Origin: RGIG8306 sp964566025
GTDB lineage: Bacteria; Bacillota; Clostridia; Lachnospirales; Lachnospiraceae
Assembly: GCA_964566025.1 (NCBI GenBank)
Contig: CAZMHF010000017.1
Coordinates: forward strand, 1-38,368
Length of the DNA: 38,368 nt
Direction: 5' to 3'
In this document: piece after piece, positions 8,713 through 17,731 of the stretch
Layout of the letters: every line of letters starts with the position of its first letter
Position numbering within the stretch: the first letter of the stretch is position 1
Translations under genes and position numbers: made by a program
The notes under the pieces: model-generated
Seen by the model: the letters and a program-made list of their open reading frames with translations, nothing else
Told to the model about the DNA's origin: nothing
The model's database searches: none

Positions 8713-9411
8713 TCAACCCTTCTTTTCATCTATTTTAATTAACTCATAGTCTTTTGCTAAAATCTTATTCATAAAATCTTGAATATCTTTTAAGGATTCA
8801 TCAAAAATCATCCCCGCCTTTACAGGAGAGGTATCATGCGAATCCGTCCCGCTTGTCATCGGCAAATCAAGTGTTTTTGCGTACTCGTAGGCTTTTTCAT
8901 TGAACCCTATACCACGCGGTATATTTCCTACATTGAATACCTCTACACCATCTACATGTTCTGGAAACAAGCGAATCGCTGGTATATAGGAATCCTCTCT
9001 AAATGGATGTGCGTGAATCATCATCCCGCCTGCGCTTTTTACCTCTTCGTATAATTTCTTAGGGGCCCAATCCACACAGTCTGGATGTGCATACAACCAA
9101 CTCTTATCAAGACCATAAATCAAAAACTCCGTACCATGATGATTGAATTCAAATCCAAAGAAAACCTTTAGTCCGATTTTTCTTCCCTCATCAAATGCTT
9201 CTTCATAACCTAGGCAAAAAGCATCGACTTTTTCCTTCCAAGGCATATCATAATACACTGCACAATTTCCGTTGAAAAAATGATCTGTAATAACAATGCC
9301 ATCATATCCTAGTTCTTTGTATGTACGCGCATGTTCACGACCTGTGGCATGCCCGCAAGCACTTGCCTCTTTTGTATGAATGTGCGTATCGTATTCATAT
9401 TGTTCTTTCAT
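8713..9411 (-). CDS. PHP-domain phosphoesterase
   Basis: The 232-residue protein has a PHP metal-dependent phosphoesterase fold: DTHIHTKEASACGHATGREHA near the N-terminus, IVITDHFF, GFEFNHHGTEFLI, MIHAHPFRED and SGTDSHD, which together supply the His/Asp/Glu ligands for a trinuclear metal site. Related proteins act as histidinol phosphatases, polymerase-associated nucleases or small-molecule phosphatases, and nothing here decides among them. It starts nine bases after the LCP gene with AGGAG in place and runs up to the SufC-like gene. A second, unrelated PHP gene sits at 35378-36199. Confidence 0.82.
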   Translation of the reverse strand: MKEQYEYDTHIHTKEASACGHATGREHARTYKELGYDGIVITDHFFNGNCAVYYDMPWKEKVDAFCLGYEEAFDEGRKIGLKVFFGFEFNHHGTEFLIYGLDKSWLYAHPDCVDWAPKKLYEEVKSAGGMMIHAHPFREDSYIPAIRLFPEHVDGVEVFNVGNIPRGIGFNEKAYEYAKTLDLPMTSGTDSHDTSPVKAGMIFDESLKDIQDFMNKILAKDYELIKIDEKKG

Positions 9412-9420
9412 ACATATCTC

Positions 9421-10545
9421 CTATTCTGTTATCCCTGCATCTGCATTGATGCGATGATGAATTTCTGTCACCTTTGCAGACGGATTGTATTCTAGTGACG
9501 GAAACAATGTTTTGTGAAGCTGTTTTACATTGTTCAAGTGGCTTTGGGGAATAATGCAACTATTTCGATTCGGAATGGTTGCACTTTGGTGTTCAAATGG
9601 GAACCCTTCGCTATACACAATGTCGTACGATGGAAGCTTCATAATAAGCGCCAATAATTCGCTTTCCGAAAAAGAAGTCGCAATTTGTGGCAACACTTCT
9701 TTTAGCATGCTAACCAATTTCGCTGGGTTCGTCTTTTTTACTTTTTCGAACATCTTTGTTATCACACGTCTTTGTCGTTCGGTTCTTTCGAAATCCATTC
9801 CGACATAACGAATACGACTATAGGCTACTGCCTGTACGCCATCTAATGTATGCACTCCTGCGTTTGGTAATTCCACAGACGCAATGCCCGTTGCTTTTAT
9901 AATGTCATTCACATATCTATTTAGGTAAACAAGCTCTGCTTCTGTTACATTGATCTCGACACCACTTAGCATATTGACCGCCGTCGCTACTGCTGACCAA
10001 TTGACCGAAACAAAATCCTCAATATCAAAATCTAAGTTGCGATTTAGTGCATTCATCGCACCAACAGCTCCTTCAAAAAAATATCCTTCTGTGATTTTGC
10101 GGTACGTATCGGTTTCGTCATTGATATTCATATACGTATCACGATAAACGGAAACCAAACGAATGCCACCCGTTTTGTTGTCAATGCTAATAATCATCGT
10201 CGTATCAGCATGCGTATTTTTGAGAATTTGCGTATTGTTTCTGGCATCCACGCCAAACAAAGCGATATTGGTGTATCCTTTTAAATCAACAACGTTTCCG
10301 TCATCATCAATGTTTTTGTCGATTTCACCTTCGCTAATCACCTCGCGTTGCATAGAGTTTAGCAAAGACCACCCAATGTATACGCACACGCCTGTGAAAA
10401 ACAGCAAAGCGCACATAAATACGACAAAGACGATTCTAAGAAGTGGCCTTTTTCTCTTTTTTTTAGGCTTCTTTGTATGATTTTCTTCGAAGATATTTGC
10501 CTCGTCCATATAAATATCTTGCTCGTTGTTTTTTTTATTTGCCAT
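9421..10545 (-). CDS. LytR-CpsA-Psr (LCP) family cell-wall ligase
   Basis: LCP enzymes transfer undecaprenyl-linked glycopolymers such as teichoic acid or capsule onto peptidoglycan outside the cell. The 374-residue protein has a charged cytoplasmic tail (residues 1-33), one transmembrane helix (about 35-58) and an LCP domain. The conserved FGVDARNN, HADTTMIISID, VSVYRDTYMNI and AYSRIRYVGMDFERTERQRRVI supply the Asp and Arg residues that bind the pyrophosphate. It is the first gene of the minus-strand run and shares a short divergent region with aroA. GGAG lies five bases before the ATG. The polymer it attaches is unknown. Confidence 0.92.
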   Translation of the reverse strand: MANKKNNEQDIYMDEANIFEENHTKKPKKKRKRPLLRIVFVVFMCALLFFTGVCVYIGWSLLNSMQREVISEGEIDKNIDDDGNVVDLKGYTNIALFGVDARNNTQILKNTHADTTMIISIDNKTGGIRLVSVYRDTYMNINDETDTYRKITEGYFFEGAVGAMNALNRNLDFDIEDFVSVNWSAVATAVNMLSGVEINVTEAELVYLNRYVNDIIKATGIASVELPNAGVHTLDGVQAVAYSRIRYVGMDFERTERQRRVITKMFEKVKKTNPAKLVSMLKEVLPQIATSFSESELLALIMKLPSYDIVYSEGFPFEHQSATIPNRNSCIIPQSHLNNVKQLHKTLFPSLEYNPSAKVTEIHHRINADAGITE

Positions 10546-10585
10546 AAATACTCCATCAATTCGACTATCTATCTATTATTATTTA

Positions 10586-10594
10586 TGATATAAT
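10586..10594 (+). promoter_or_regulatory. Possible extended -10 promoter for aroA
   Basis: The plus strand has TGATATAAT, an extended -10 element (TGn followed by a perfect TATAAT), about 95 bases before aroA. No convincing -35 lies upstream. I could not find a clear promoter for the divergent LCP gene in the same 143-base gap. Confidence 0.4.
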
Positions 10595-10688
10595 TTCTTA
10601 TCGAACCTTCTCTATCATACCAAAAAAACCAATGAATTGAAATAGCAAACACAGGATTTTCATACTTGTTTAATAAAGAGGTAATAAT

Positions 10689-11981
10689 ATGAATCAATAT
10701 ACTGTCACACCCATTTTTCAAAACACGTTCATTCAGCACAAAAAGGTACATGTTCCAGGCTCTAAGAGCATTACTAATCGTGCTTTATTATTGTCCGCTT
10801 TATCGAAAGGAACATCCACCCTTCACAACATTTTAATAAGTGACGATTCACTTGTTTTTATAAAGGCACTTGAGGATTTGTCATTCGATATTTCATTTTC
10901 ACCTGATACGAAGGAATTATCGATTACAGGAAAGGATGATTTTTCTTCCCCAAAAGACGGCGTTTACGTTGGTAGCGCAGGAACAGCAGCACGTTTCCTT
11001 TCCGTTTTTCTTGCTTTTTGCAAGATGCCCGTTACGCTGCATTCTTCAGATCAAATGAAAAAGCGTCCTATGGCACCACTCATTGATGCTCTGCGTTTCA
11101 TTGGTGTCACCATAACTTGCCTTGAAGAAGAGGGGCATTTCCCTTTTTCGGTGCAATTTCAATCCCAATTAACAAATGAGGTGTCGATTAACATTGATGA
11201 GAGTAGTCAGTTTCTAAGTGCCCTTTTGATGTCAGGCATATTACTCGAAGACGGCATTACCATTCATACAACAGGCACTCGTTTGGCACGCTCTTATGTC
11301 GATATAACAACCTCTATGATGAGCGCTTTCGGTGTTACCGTTTCACGCCCCGACCATGATACGTATGTTGTTCCCTCTCACATGCATTACCATGCACTTG
11401 ACTATTTTATTGAACCCGACTTTTCGTCTGCCTGTTACTTTTTTGCTATGGCGACGATATTAGGAGAAACCATACAAGTTCTAAATACACATCTTGATTC
11501 CATTCAAGGCGATGCAAAATTCTTGTCCGTTCTTACATCACTAGGCGCCATGATTGAAGATCGACCAGATGGCATTTGCGTAACTGGCCCGTCACTGGGA
11601 CAGTATCCTGGTGTTGATGTCGACCTTTCAGACTGTTCGGATCAAAGTCTTACACTTGCGGCTATTGCGGTATTTGCCACTTCTCCAACGACCATTCGTG
11701 GCATTAGCCATATACGCCGTCAAGAAAGCGACCGCATCCACGCCATTAACGAAAACATTACTCGCTTAGGCGGTTATTGCGAGGAGTTTGACGATGGAAT
11801 TACCATTTACCCACCAGCTTCTCCACTTCCTTGTGAAATCGAGACATACGATGACCATCGTGTAGCCATGTCGTTTGCTTTGGTTGGTTTACGCACAAAG
11901 GGCATTACGATTTTAGATCCGCTATGTTGTCAAAAAACATTCCCTGATTTCTTCACCATATTAGATGAACTTACTACGTGA
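10689..11981 (+). CDS. aroA: 3-phosphoshikimate 1-carboxyvinyltransferase (EPSP synthase)
   Basis: AroA joins phosphoenolpyruvate to shikimate 3-phosphate in the sixth step of the aromatic amino-acid pathway. The 430-residue protein shows the family signatures in order: VPGSKSITNRALLLSAL (substrate-binding Lys and Arg), YVGSAGTAARFL, KKRPMAPLIDAL, ESSQFLSALLMS, IEPDFSSACYFFA, the RRQESDRI motif and TYDDHRVAMSFAL near the end. The loop usually written GNAGTA reads GSAGTA here. This loop shapes the PEP pocket, so the Asn to Ser difference is notable, though it may be normal for the lineage. AGAGGT precedes the ATG. It stands alone, not in an aro operon. Confidence 0.95.
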   Translation: MNQYTVTPIFQNTFIQHKKVHVPGSKSITNRALLLSALSKGTSTLHNILISDDSLVFIKALEDLSFDISFSPDTKELSITGKDDFSSPKDGVYVGSAGTAARFLSVFLAFCKMPVTLHSSDQMKKRPMAPLIDALRFIGVTITCLEEEGHFPFSVQFQSQLTNEVSINIDESSQFLSALLMSGILLEDGITIHTTGTRLARSYVDITTSMMSAFGVTVSRPDHDTYVVPSHMHYHALDYFIEPDFSSACYFFAMATILGETIQVLNTHLDSIQGDAKFLSVLTSLGAMIEDRPDGICVTGPSLGQYPGVDVDLSDCSDQSLTLAAIAVFATSPTTIRGISHIRRQESDRIHAINENITRLGGYCEEFDDGITIYPPASPLPCEIETYDDHRVAMSFALVGLRTKGITILDPLCCQKTFPDFFTILDELTT

Positions 11982-11987
11982 AAAAAA

Positions 11988-12025
11988 CACTTACGGTATC
12001 AAGAGGATACCGTAAGTGCTTTTAG
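11988..12025. terminator. Bidirectional terminator between aroA and degV
   Basis: A perfect 13-bp stem CACTTACGGTATC / GATACCGTAAGTG with a five-base loop is flanked by Ts on the right (plus direction) and by seven As on the left (Ts in the minus direction). It can therefore end both convergent genes. Confidence 0.93.
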
Positions 12026-12033
12026 TTTATAGG

Positions 12034-12895
12034 TTACTTCGTCATAAATAAAATGCCTAGTGTATTTGGCCCACAATGCGTTGCGACATTGCAACATGCA
12101 CGATTGGCAACAATCTCATCAAAATGCATCTGTCCTTCAATAATCTCTTTTAGGCGATCAATGATACTCTCATCGTCTAAGCTTGAATACGTGATAAAAA
12201 TACGACTTGTGTCGATATTCTCATAATCGCTTAGCTTTTCAATCACATATTTTTCAAGCACCTTTTCTAGTTTTCCGCGGTATTTTTTCGCTGCTGACAT
12301 CCCACCAGATGTATTGTCTACTTCGATACATGGTTTCAAATTCAACAGTGAAGCACCAATTGCGGCAACAGATGAGCAACGTCCTCCTGCTTGCATAAAT
12401 GTCANNNNNNNNNNCTAAAATAAAACTCGAATGTACCTTCTCGCGATACTTCTCCGCCTCTTCCTTAACTTCCTTTGCACTCATGCCTTTTGCAATGCAC
12501 TCGGCAGCTTTAATCACAATAAAGCCAAAGCCACTTGATAAATTCCATGAATCAATGACGTATACATTGTCAAATTCCTGCGAAGCAATTACGGCGTTTT
12601 GATAGCCACAAGAAATGGCACTTCCGATATTGACATGTACCACGTCATATCCTTGGTCTGTCCATTCTTTAAATACTTCGTAGTATTCTGTGCTATTAAT
12701 CGCTGCTGTCTTAGGCAATACTTTCCGCTCATGATATGCCTTAAATAAGTCTTCCGCAAAAATCTCTACATTGTCAATGTACTCAACATCTTCCAATAAC
12801 AAATGTACTGGTAGCGTTTTAACTTGATAACGTTCTTTAAGTTCTTCTGGTAAATCACAAGAACAATCTGCTGTTAAAATAATTTTGTTATTCAT
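12034..12895 (-). CDS. DegV family fatty-acid-binding protein, interrupted by an assembly gap
   Basis: DegV proteins bind fatty acids, and FakB-type members present them to the kinase FakA. The N-terminal part reads ILTADCSCDLPEELKERY and continues through VVHVNIGSAISCGYQNAV to VHSSFIL. The C-terminal part resumes at TFMQAGGRCSSVAAIGASLL and ends near ANRACCNVATHCGPNTLGI. Ten Ns at 12405-12414 separate the halves and put them in different frames. DegV proteins usually read F-[VI]-L-D-T-L at this point, so the real gap is probably six bases and the gene intact. I start at the ATG at 12895 (MNNKIILT), nine bases from GGGAG; the ATG at 12904 is too close. Confidence 0.85.
12405..12414. other. 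Assembly gap (10 Ns)
   Basis: Ten unknown bases lie inside degV. The fixed round number suggests a scaffold placeholder, not a measured length. The reading frames on the two sides require a true length that is a multiple of three. Confidence 0.95.
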
Positions 12896-12933
12896 GATAA
12901 TCATCTCCCTCGCTAAAACTTATTTCAAGTACC

Positions 12934-12961
12934 ATTATACTCTCTTTTTTTTTGATTGCAA
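12934..12961 (-). promoter_or_regulatory. degV promoter
   Basis: Minus strand: TTGCAA (961-956 in the last three digits), a 16-base A-rich spacer, then a perfect TATAAT (939-934), followed about 40 bases later by the ribosome site and start of degV. Confidence 0.7.
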
Positions 12962-12975
12962 TAAAAGATAAAGCA

Positions 12976-13004
12976 AAAACCTAGAAGCCTGACCTCTAGG
13001 TTTT
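12976..13004 (-). terminator. Terminator downstream of cotH
   Basis: Minus-strand hairpin AAAACCTAGA / TCTAGGTTTT with a nine-base loop, followed by Ts. It lies ten bases after the CotH-family stop codon and ends the leuS-cotH transcript. Confidence 0.78.
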
Positions 13005-13014
13005 CATTTATGAA

Positions 13015-15129
13015 TTATTTTTTTCTTGATAAAATAATGATTCCAAAGCCTAATACTAAGATAAGCACTACACAAATAATCGGTATAAAATCATTTGCCG
13101 TTTTATCATCTGTATTTGGTTCTGTTGCTATGATAGTCGTTGCTTCTTCTGTCGAAGGCGCAATGGTTGCGTCCGTCTTTTGGAACATTGGCCAAACAAA
13201 AAACTCACCTGCTTTATCGACAATTGTGCATGTTTTATCGAAGCTTTCAAATCCATCTGCTTCCCATTTGACAAATTCATAACCTGCTGGTGCAACTGCC
13301 TCAAGCGTAATTGGTACTTTACTTGCATATATTGCATCCCACATACCATTTTTATTTAGCATCTCTTCTGTAACAATAACCGAATCATTGACAATAATGG
13401 ACTGTGCTTTGACGTCATTTCCAAAGTCAAGTCCTAATCGTAACATAACACCTGCTCGTAAATTTCCTAATATTGCTACCTGCACATATTTCGCGCGCTT
13501 ACTTGCGTAATCCTTGATAATATCGATATTATGCGATAATTCGTGTGCATCTGGAAATTTCTCGCGATGCTCTGCAATAATTGGCCCATAAATCTCAGCC
13601 AATCCATCCACTAGTTTATATACTTCGTCCTTTTGATAATCGGTATTAATTAAATCCATAAAACGATTTACGAATTTCTCTCTAAATTCTTGATTTTCAA
13701 CAAGCCTTCTAAAAATCAATGTTGAGCCTTTTGGATTTGGCCAATCATTGCGATTTGGCGCCAAGGCTGCGGCTACGTCATCTTCTTCTACAGGATCATT
13801 ATATAAGCCAAAACCAAAATCCGTATCGAACACTAAAAAACGAAGCTTGCCATCCAAGCCATATGGTGCATTTTCAATTGGCTCGCCTTTATAACGCCAC
13901 ATTTTCAAGTTGTTTCCTGGCCAGTCATTGTTGCCACAATATATTTGGATACAGTAATAATCAATAAAATTATCAATATCTAAACGCTCTTCTACATATT
14001 GATAATGCTCTTCCTCTTCTAAATCATGTTCTTCAATATAATCATAAAACTCTTGATAATATTCCTTATCCTCACTATCGCCATCTGCCATCGATATCTT
14101 CATCGTAGCGCCCTCATACCAAAAGGAGTATACAGCGAAATTTGTTTCGTCGACATTGTAATGTGATTCTAAATACTTATCGTCAAAACGCTCACGGAGA
14201 TTGGTAATGCCATAATACTCGCCATTTAGAAATGTCACCGCTGGTTTATATGCTTGCAAGTCTAAATTGGATGACTTAAGTGTCATCGCCTGAATCATCA
14301 CATCACGAAAGAATACACTTTCCCATGCTTCTGCTTCATTCCCAGTGTTTCGCAAAATTAGTCGCTTAAATGACGTAATTGGCTCTTGTTTGCCGTTCTT
14401 CTCAAGCGAAGGAATCAAGCTATCTGAAAAGAAATCGTATTTGATTTTGCTTTGTGTATCATATTCTTTTCGTGCATAAATACGAAGAGATGGAAAGGCT
14501 GTATTTCGTGAAGCACCACCATGCAAGCGAATGCCAACATTTATCGCCACCTGTGAGTCCCCCTCTTCATCAAAGTATTCCATATAGGCAGGGCGCTCCC
14601 ACTCTTTCCCGCTTTTATCACGATTGCGAAGCAAGCCAATTTGTCGGTCATACATATTCTCATGTTCTGTTACCATGGATACAATTGGTATCTTATAATG
14701 CGTATCGGCATTTTTAAACACAAAATACGTATGCGTAATCGGATCTGACCAATTACCGTCCTTATCCTTAATCGCCGCTCTTAAAACTGTCGCAGATGGT
14801 GGTGTATCTTTTCGCTCATAAATCGTAAGCTCTGTCGTATACTCAAGCATTTTTTCATTGTCATCATCTGGTATAGAAGCATCTAATGTGTAATAAATCG
14901 TAGCGCCTTCTAATGTCGTTGATAGCTTTAAGGCAAATTGCTCATTGTAAAAACCACTTGTATGTGACACGATTGGTTTTTCTACCGTACTTGGCACAAA
15001 TGCAACATCTTCAATATCATCCTCTTCATCTTCTGTTGGTTGCGCATATACACAACCACTCGCCACGATAATGGTTAGCAAAAAAAGGACTATTCCGTAT
15101 TTCAACTTCAGAAGTCTATTATGCTTCAT
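13015..15129 (-). CDS. CotH-family surface protein with chitobiase-like domain and C-terminal anchor
   Basis: The 704-residue exported protein has a signal segment (1-28) ending VASGCVYA, which could be a weak lipobox or a normal cleavage site. A chitobiase/hexosaminidase C-terminal-like module follows (about 50-135, ATIYYTLDASIPDD). A CotH domain (about 145-500) is seen in LHGGASRNTAFPSLRIYARK, FKRLILRNTGNE, YYGITNLRERFDDKYL, CGNNDWPGNNLKMWRYKG and VFDTDFGFG. A beta-rich module and a final membrane helix with RKK end it. CotH proteins are atypical protein kinases in spore coats; in rumen and gut bacteria they also occur on the surface. The gene starts 13 bases after leuS, so it probably shares its transcript. 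Confidence 0.85.
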   Translation of the reverse strand: MKHNRLLKLKYGIVLFLLTIIVASGCVYAQPTEDEEDDIEDVAFVPSTVEKPIVSHTSGFYNEQFALKLSTTLEGATIYYTLDASIPDDDNEKMLEYTTELTIYERKDTPPSATVLRAAIKDKDGNWSDPITHTYFVFKNADTHYKIPIVSMVTEHENMYDRQIGLLRNRDKSGKEWERPAYMEYFDEEGDSQVAINVGIRLHGGASRNTAFPSLRIYARKEYDTQSKIKYDFFSDSLIPSLEKNGKQEPITSFKRLILRNTGNEAEAWESVFFRDVMIQAMTLKSSNLDLQAYKPAVTFLNGEYYGITNLRERFDDKYLESHYNVDETNFAVYSFWYEGATMKISMADGDSEDKEYYQEFYDYIEEHDLEEEEHYQYVEERLDIDNFIDYYCIQIYCGNNDWPGNNLKMWRYKGEPIENAPYGLDGKLRFLVFDTDFGFGLYNDPVEEDDVAAALAPNRNDWPNPKGSTLIFRRLVENQEFREKFVNRFMDLINTDYQKDEVYKLVDGLAEIYGPIIAEHREKFPDAHELSHNIDIIKDYASKRAKYVQVAILGNLRAGVMLRLGLDFGNDVKAQSIIVNDSVIVTEEMLNKNGMWDAIYASKVPITLEAVAPAGYEFVKWEADGFESFDKTCTIVDKAGEFFVWPMFQKTDATIAPSTEEATTIIATEPNTDDKTANDFIPIICVVLILVLGFGIIILSRKK

Positions 15130-15142
15130 GTAAACCTCCCGT

Positions 15143-17548
15143 TTACTTCATAACAATATTAATAATCCTTCGTGGCACATAAATTTCTTTAACAATCGTT
15201 CCTGTCAATTTATCTGCTACTGCCTCTTTGCCCATTTTGATTGCTTCTTCGCTTGCAATATCTGCTGGAAGCATAACCGTTGCTCTTAGCTTTCCATTAA
15301 TTTGAACAGCTACTTCGATTACATTGTCAATCGTCTTGGCTTCGTCAAATACTGGCCACTCATTTTGATAAATATAGTGATCGAATTTGCAAATTTCCCA
15401 CAACTCTTCTGTCATATGAGGAGCCACTGGATTAAGCAATAATAAAATCGTCTTAAATTCACCAGCTGTTACTCTCTCTAATTTGTATACTTCATTGACA
15501 AGTGCCATCAATGCAGCAATTCCTGTATTGAATTTCAAGCTCTCATAATCATGTGTAACCTTCTTAATCGTTTGATGCATTTTTGTCTCTAGTTCCTTAG
15601 AGTAATCCTCTCCCTCTACTAAGAAATCTTGCATTTTCCAAATACGATCAAGGAATCTACGACATCCACGCACACCATCCGTTGACCATGCTGCACTTAA
15701 TTCAAATGCACCAATAAACATCTCATATGTACGCAATGTATCCGCACCAAATTCATTAACAATATCGTCAGGATTAATAACATTTCCTCTTGATTTGCTC
15801 ATTTTTACTCCATCTTCGCCTAGTATCATACCATGCGAGGTACGCTTTTGATATGGTTCTTTGGTTGACACATATCCTTGGTCATATAAAAACTTATGCC
15901 AAAAACGAGAATACAATAAGTGCAAGGTCGTATGCTCCATACCACCATTGTACCAATCAACTGGCATCCAATAATCAATCGCTTCCTTGCTAGCAAATTC
16001 CTCCTTGTTATCTGGATCAATATAACGAAGGAAATACCATGATGAACCTGCCCATTGTGGCATCGTATCTGTCTCACGTTTTGCAGGGCCATGACAGCAA
16101 GGACATTCGACATTTACCCAATCTGTCATCTTCGCTAATGGTGATTCGCCATTTTCCGTTGGCTCGTAGCTTTCAACCTCTGGAAGTAATAATGGAAGTT
16201 CTTCTTCCTTTAGAGGAATAAATCCGCATTTCTCACAATAGATAAGTGGAATTGGCTCTCCCCAATAACGTTGTCTTGAAAACACCCAATCACGAAGCTT
16301 GAAATTGACTTTTTTTGTTCCAATATGTTTATCTTCAATCCATTTTATAATGGTTTCTTTTGCATCTTTTACTTCAAGGCCATTTAGAAAATCAGAGTTT
16401 ACTAAGGTTCCTGTCGCTACATCAACAAAGGCTTCTTCTTGGACATTTCCACCAGCAACAACTTCGATAATTGGCAAATCGAATTTTTTAGCAAATTCCC
16501 AGTCACGCTCATCATGTGCTGGTACTGCCATAATCGCACCCGTACCATATGACATCAATACATAATCCGATATCCAAATCGGAATTTCCTTTTGATTCAC
16601 TGGATTAATGGCTGTTAGACCTTCAAGGCAAACACCTGTTTTGTCTTTGGCAAGCTCTGTTCTTTCAAAATCAGATTTTTTAGATGCTTTTTCTCTATAA
16701 TCAATTGCTTCATCATAGTTTTTAATTTCGTTTTTGTATTTGTCTACAAATGGATGTTCTGGCGAAATAACCATATAGGTTGCACCAAAAAGAGTATCTG
16801 GTCTTGTCGTATACACACGCAACACATCATCTTTTCCACTTAGTGTAAAGTCTACTTCAGCACCTTCGCTCTTTCCTATCCAGTTTTTTTGTGACACTTT
16901 TACTCTCTCAATAAAGTCTACTTCATCAAGATCGGTCAATAATTTGTCTGCATACTCTGTAATTTTAAGCATCCATTGGCTTTTTACCTTACGAACAACT
17001 TCGCTATTACAGCGTTCACAAACACCATTCACTACTTCTTCATTTGCTAAGCCACAAAGACAAGATGTACACCAGTTAATTGGCATCTGAGCCTTGTATG
17101 CTAAGCCTTTATTGTATAGCTTTAAGAAAATCCATTGTGTAAACTTATAATAATTAGGGTCAGTTGTGTTAATCTCGCGACTCCAATCAAATGAATAACC
17201 AAGTGATTTTAATTGTGTTTTAAATCGGCTTACATTGTTTACGGTAACGATTTTCGGATGGATTTTATTTTTAATGGCATAGTTTTCAGTAGGCAAACCA
17301 AATGCATCCCATCCCATCGGATAGAGTACATTATACCCTTGCATTCTTTTTTTACGCGCCACAATATCCATCGCTGTGTAAGGTCTTGGATGTCCTACAT
17401 GCAAGCCTTGGCCAGATGGATATGGGAATTCTACAAGTGCATAATACTTTGGTTTTGAATAATCAATACCAACCTTCCAGGATTCTTTTTGATCCCAAAT
17501 ATCCTGCCACTTTTTCTCGATTACTTTTGGATTATATGTCACTGCCAT
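15143..17548 (-). CDS. leuS: Leucyl-tRNA synthetase
   Basis: LeuRS charges tRNA-Leu. The 801-residue protein is full length for the bacterial type. It has PYPSGQGLHVGHPRPY (the HIGH signature), a zinc-binding insert with CTSCLCGLANEE and CERCNSEV, the CP1 editing domain with YTTRPDTLFGATYMVISPEH and GTGAIMAVPAHDERD, a second CxxC pair (CEKCGF, CPCCHG), DWYNGGMEHTTLHLLYSRFW, and KMSKSRGNVINPDDI as the KMSKS loop. GGAG precedes the ATG. The leader between promoter and start is only about 33 nt, so no T-box can fit. It is followed directly by the CotH-family gene. Confidence 0.97.
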   Translation of the reverse strand: MAVTYNPKVIEKKWQDIWDQKESWKVGIDYSKPKYYALVEFPYPSGQGLHVGHPRPYTAMDIVARKKRMQGYNVLYPMGWDAFGLPTENYAIKNKIHPKIVTVNNVSRFKTQLKSLGYSFDWSREINTTDPNYYKFTQWIFLKLYNKGLAYKAQMPINWCTSCLCGLANEEVVNGVCERCNSEVVRKVKSQWMLKITEYADKLLTDLDEVDFIERVKVSQKNWIGKSEGAEVDFTLSGKDDVLRVYTTRPDTLFGATYMVISPEHPFVDKYKNEIKNYDEAIDYREKASKKSDFERTELAKDKTGVCLEGLTAINPVNQKEIPIWISDYVLMSYGTGAIMAVPAHDERDWEFAKKFDLPIIEVVAGGNVQEEAFVDVATGTLVNSDFLNGLEVKDAKETIIKWIEDKHIGTKKVNFKLRDWVFSRQRYWGEPIPLIYCEKCGFIPLKEEELPLLLPEVESYEPTENGESPLAKMTDWVNVECPCCHGPAKRETDTMPQWAGSSWYFLRYIDPDNKEEFASKEAIDYWMPVDWYNGGMEHTTLHLLYSRFWHKFLYDQGYVSTKEPYQKRTSHGMILGEDGVKMSKSRGNVINPDDIVNEFGADTLRTYEMFIGAFELSAAWSTDGVRGCRRFLDRIWKMQDFLVEGEDYSKELETKMHQTIKKVTHDYESLKFNTGIAALMALVNEVYKLERVTAGEFKTILLLLNPVAPHMTEELWEICKFDHYIYQNEWPVFDEAKTIDNVIEVAVQINGKLRATVMLPADIASEEAIKMGKEAVADKLTGTIVKEIYVPRRIINIVMK

Positions 17549-17581
17549 AACGATTAGCTCCTTATTAATTAATATCTTCTA

Positions 17582-17609
17582 ATTGTATCATTTCAATGCG
17601 AGATGTCAA
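17582..17609 (-). promoter_or_regulatory. leuS promoter
   Basis: Minus strand: a perfect TTGACA (609-604 in the last three digits), a 16-base spacer and TACAAT (587-582), about 34 bases upstream of the leuS start codon. Confidence 0.78.
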
Positions 17610-17635
17610 GGTCGTTTCATTATTGACGGCTTTCG

Positions 17636-17670
17636 CAAAAAACAACCCACGCAACGATCGCATGGGTTGT
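17636..17670 (-). terminator. Terminator of the EF-G paralogue gene
   Basis: Minus-strand stem ACAACCCA / TGGGTTGT, extended inward by a few pairs around a small loop, followed by six Ts. It separates the EF-G paralogue from leuS. Confidence 0.88.
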
Positions 17671-17731
17671 CAAAAGAAAGAGATCATATCGAATGAGTAC
17701 TCGAAATCTATTTTAGATTACGCGTACATTG

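Noticed and set aside
12034..12895. degV as a frameshifted pseudogene
   Set aside because: The frame change falls exactly at the ten Ns, whose length is arbitrary; both sides match the family.
17549..17640. T-box riboswitch upstream of leuS
   Set aside because: The promoter leaves only about 33 nt of leader, far too short for a T-box.
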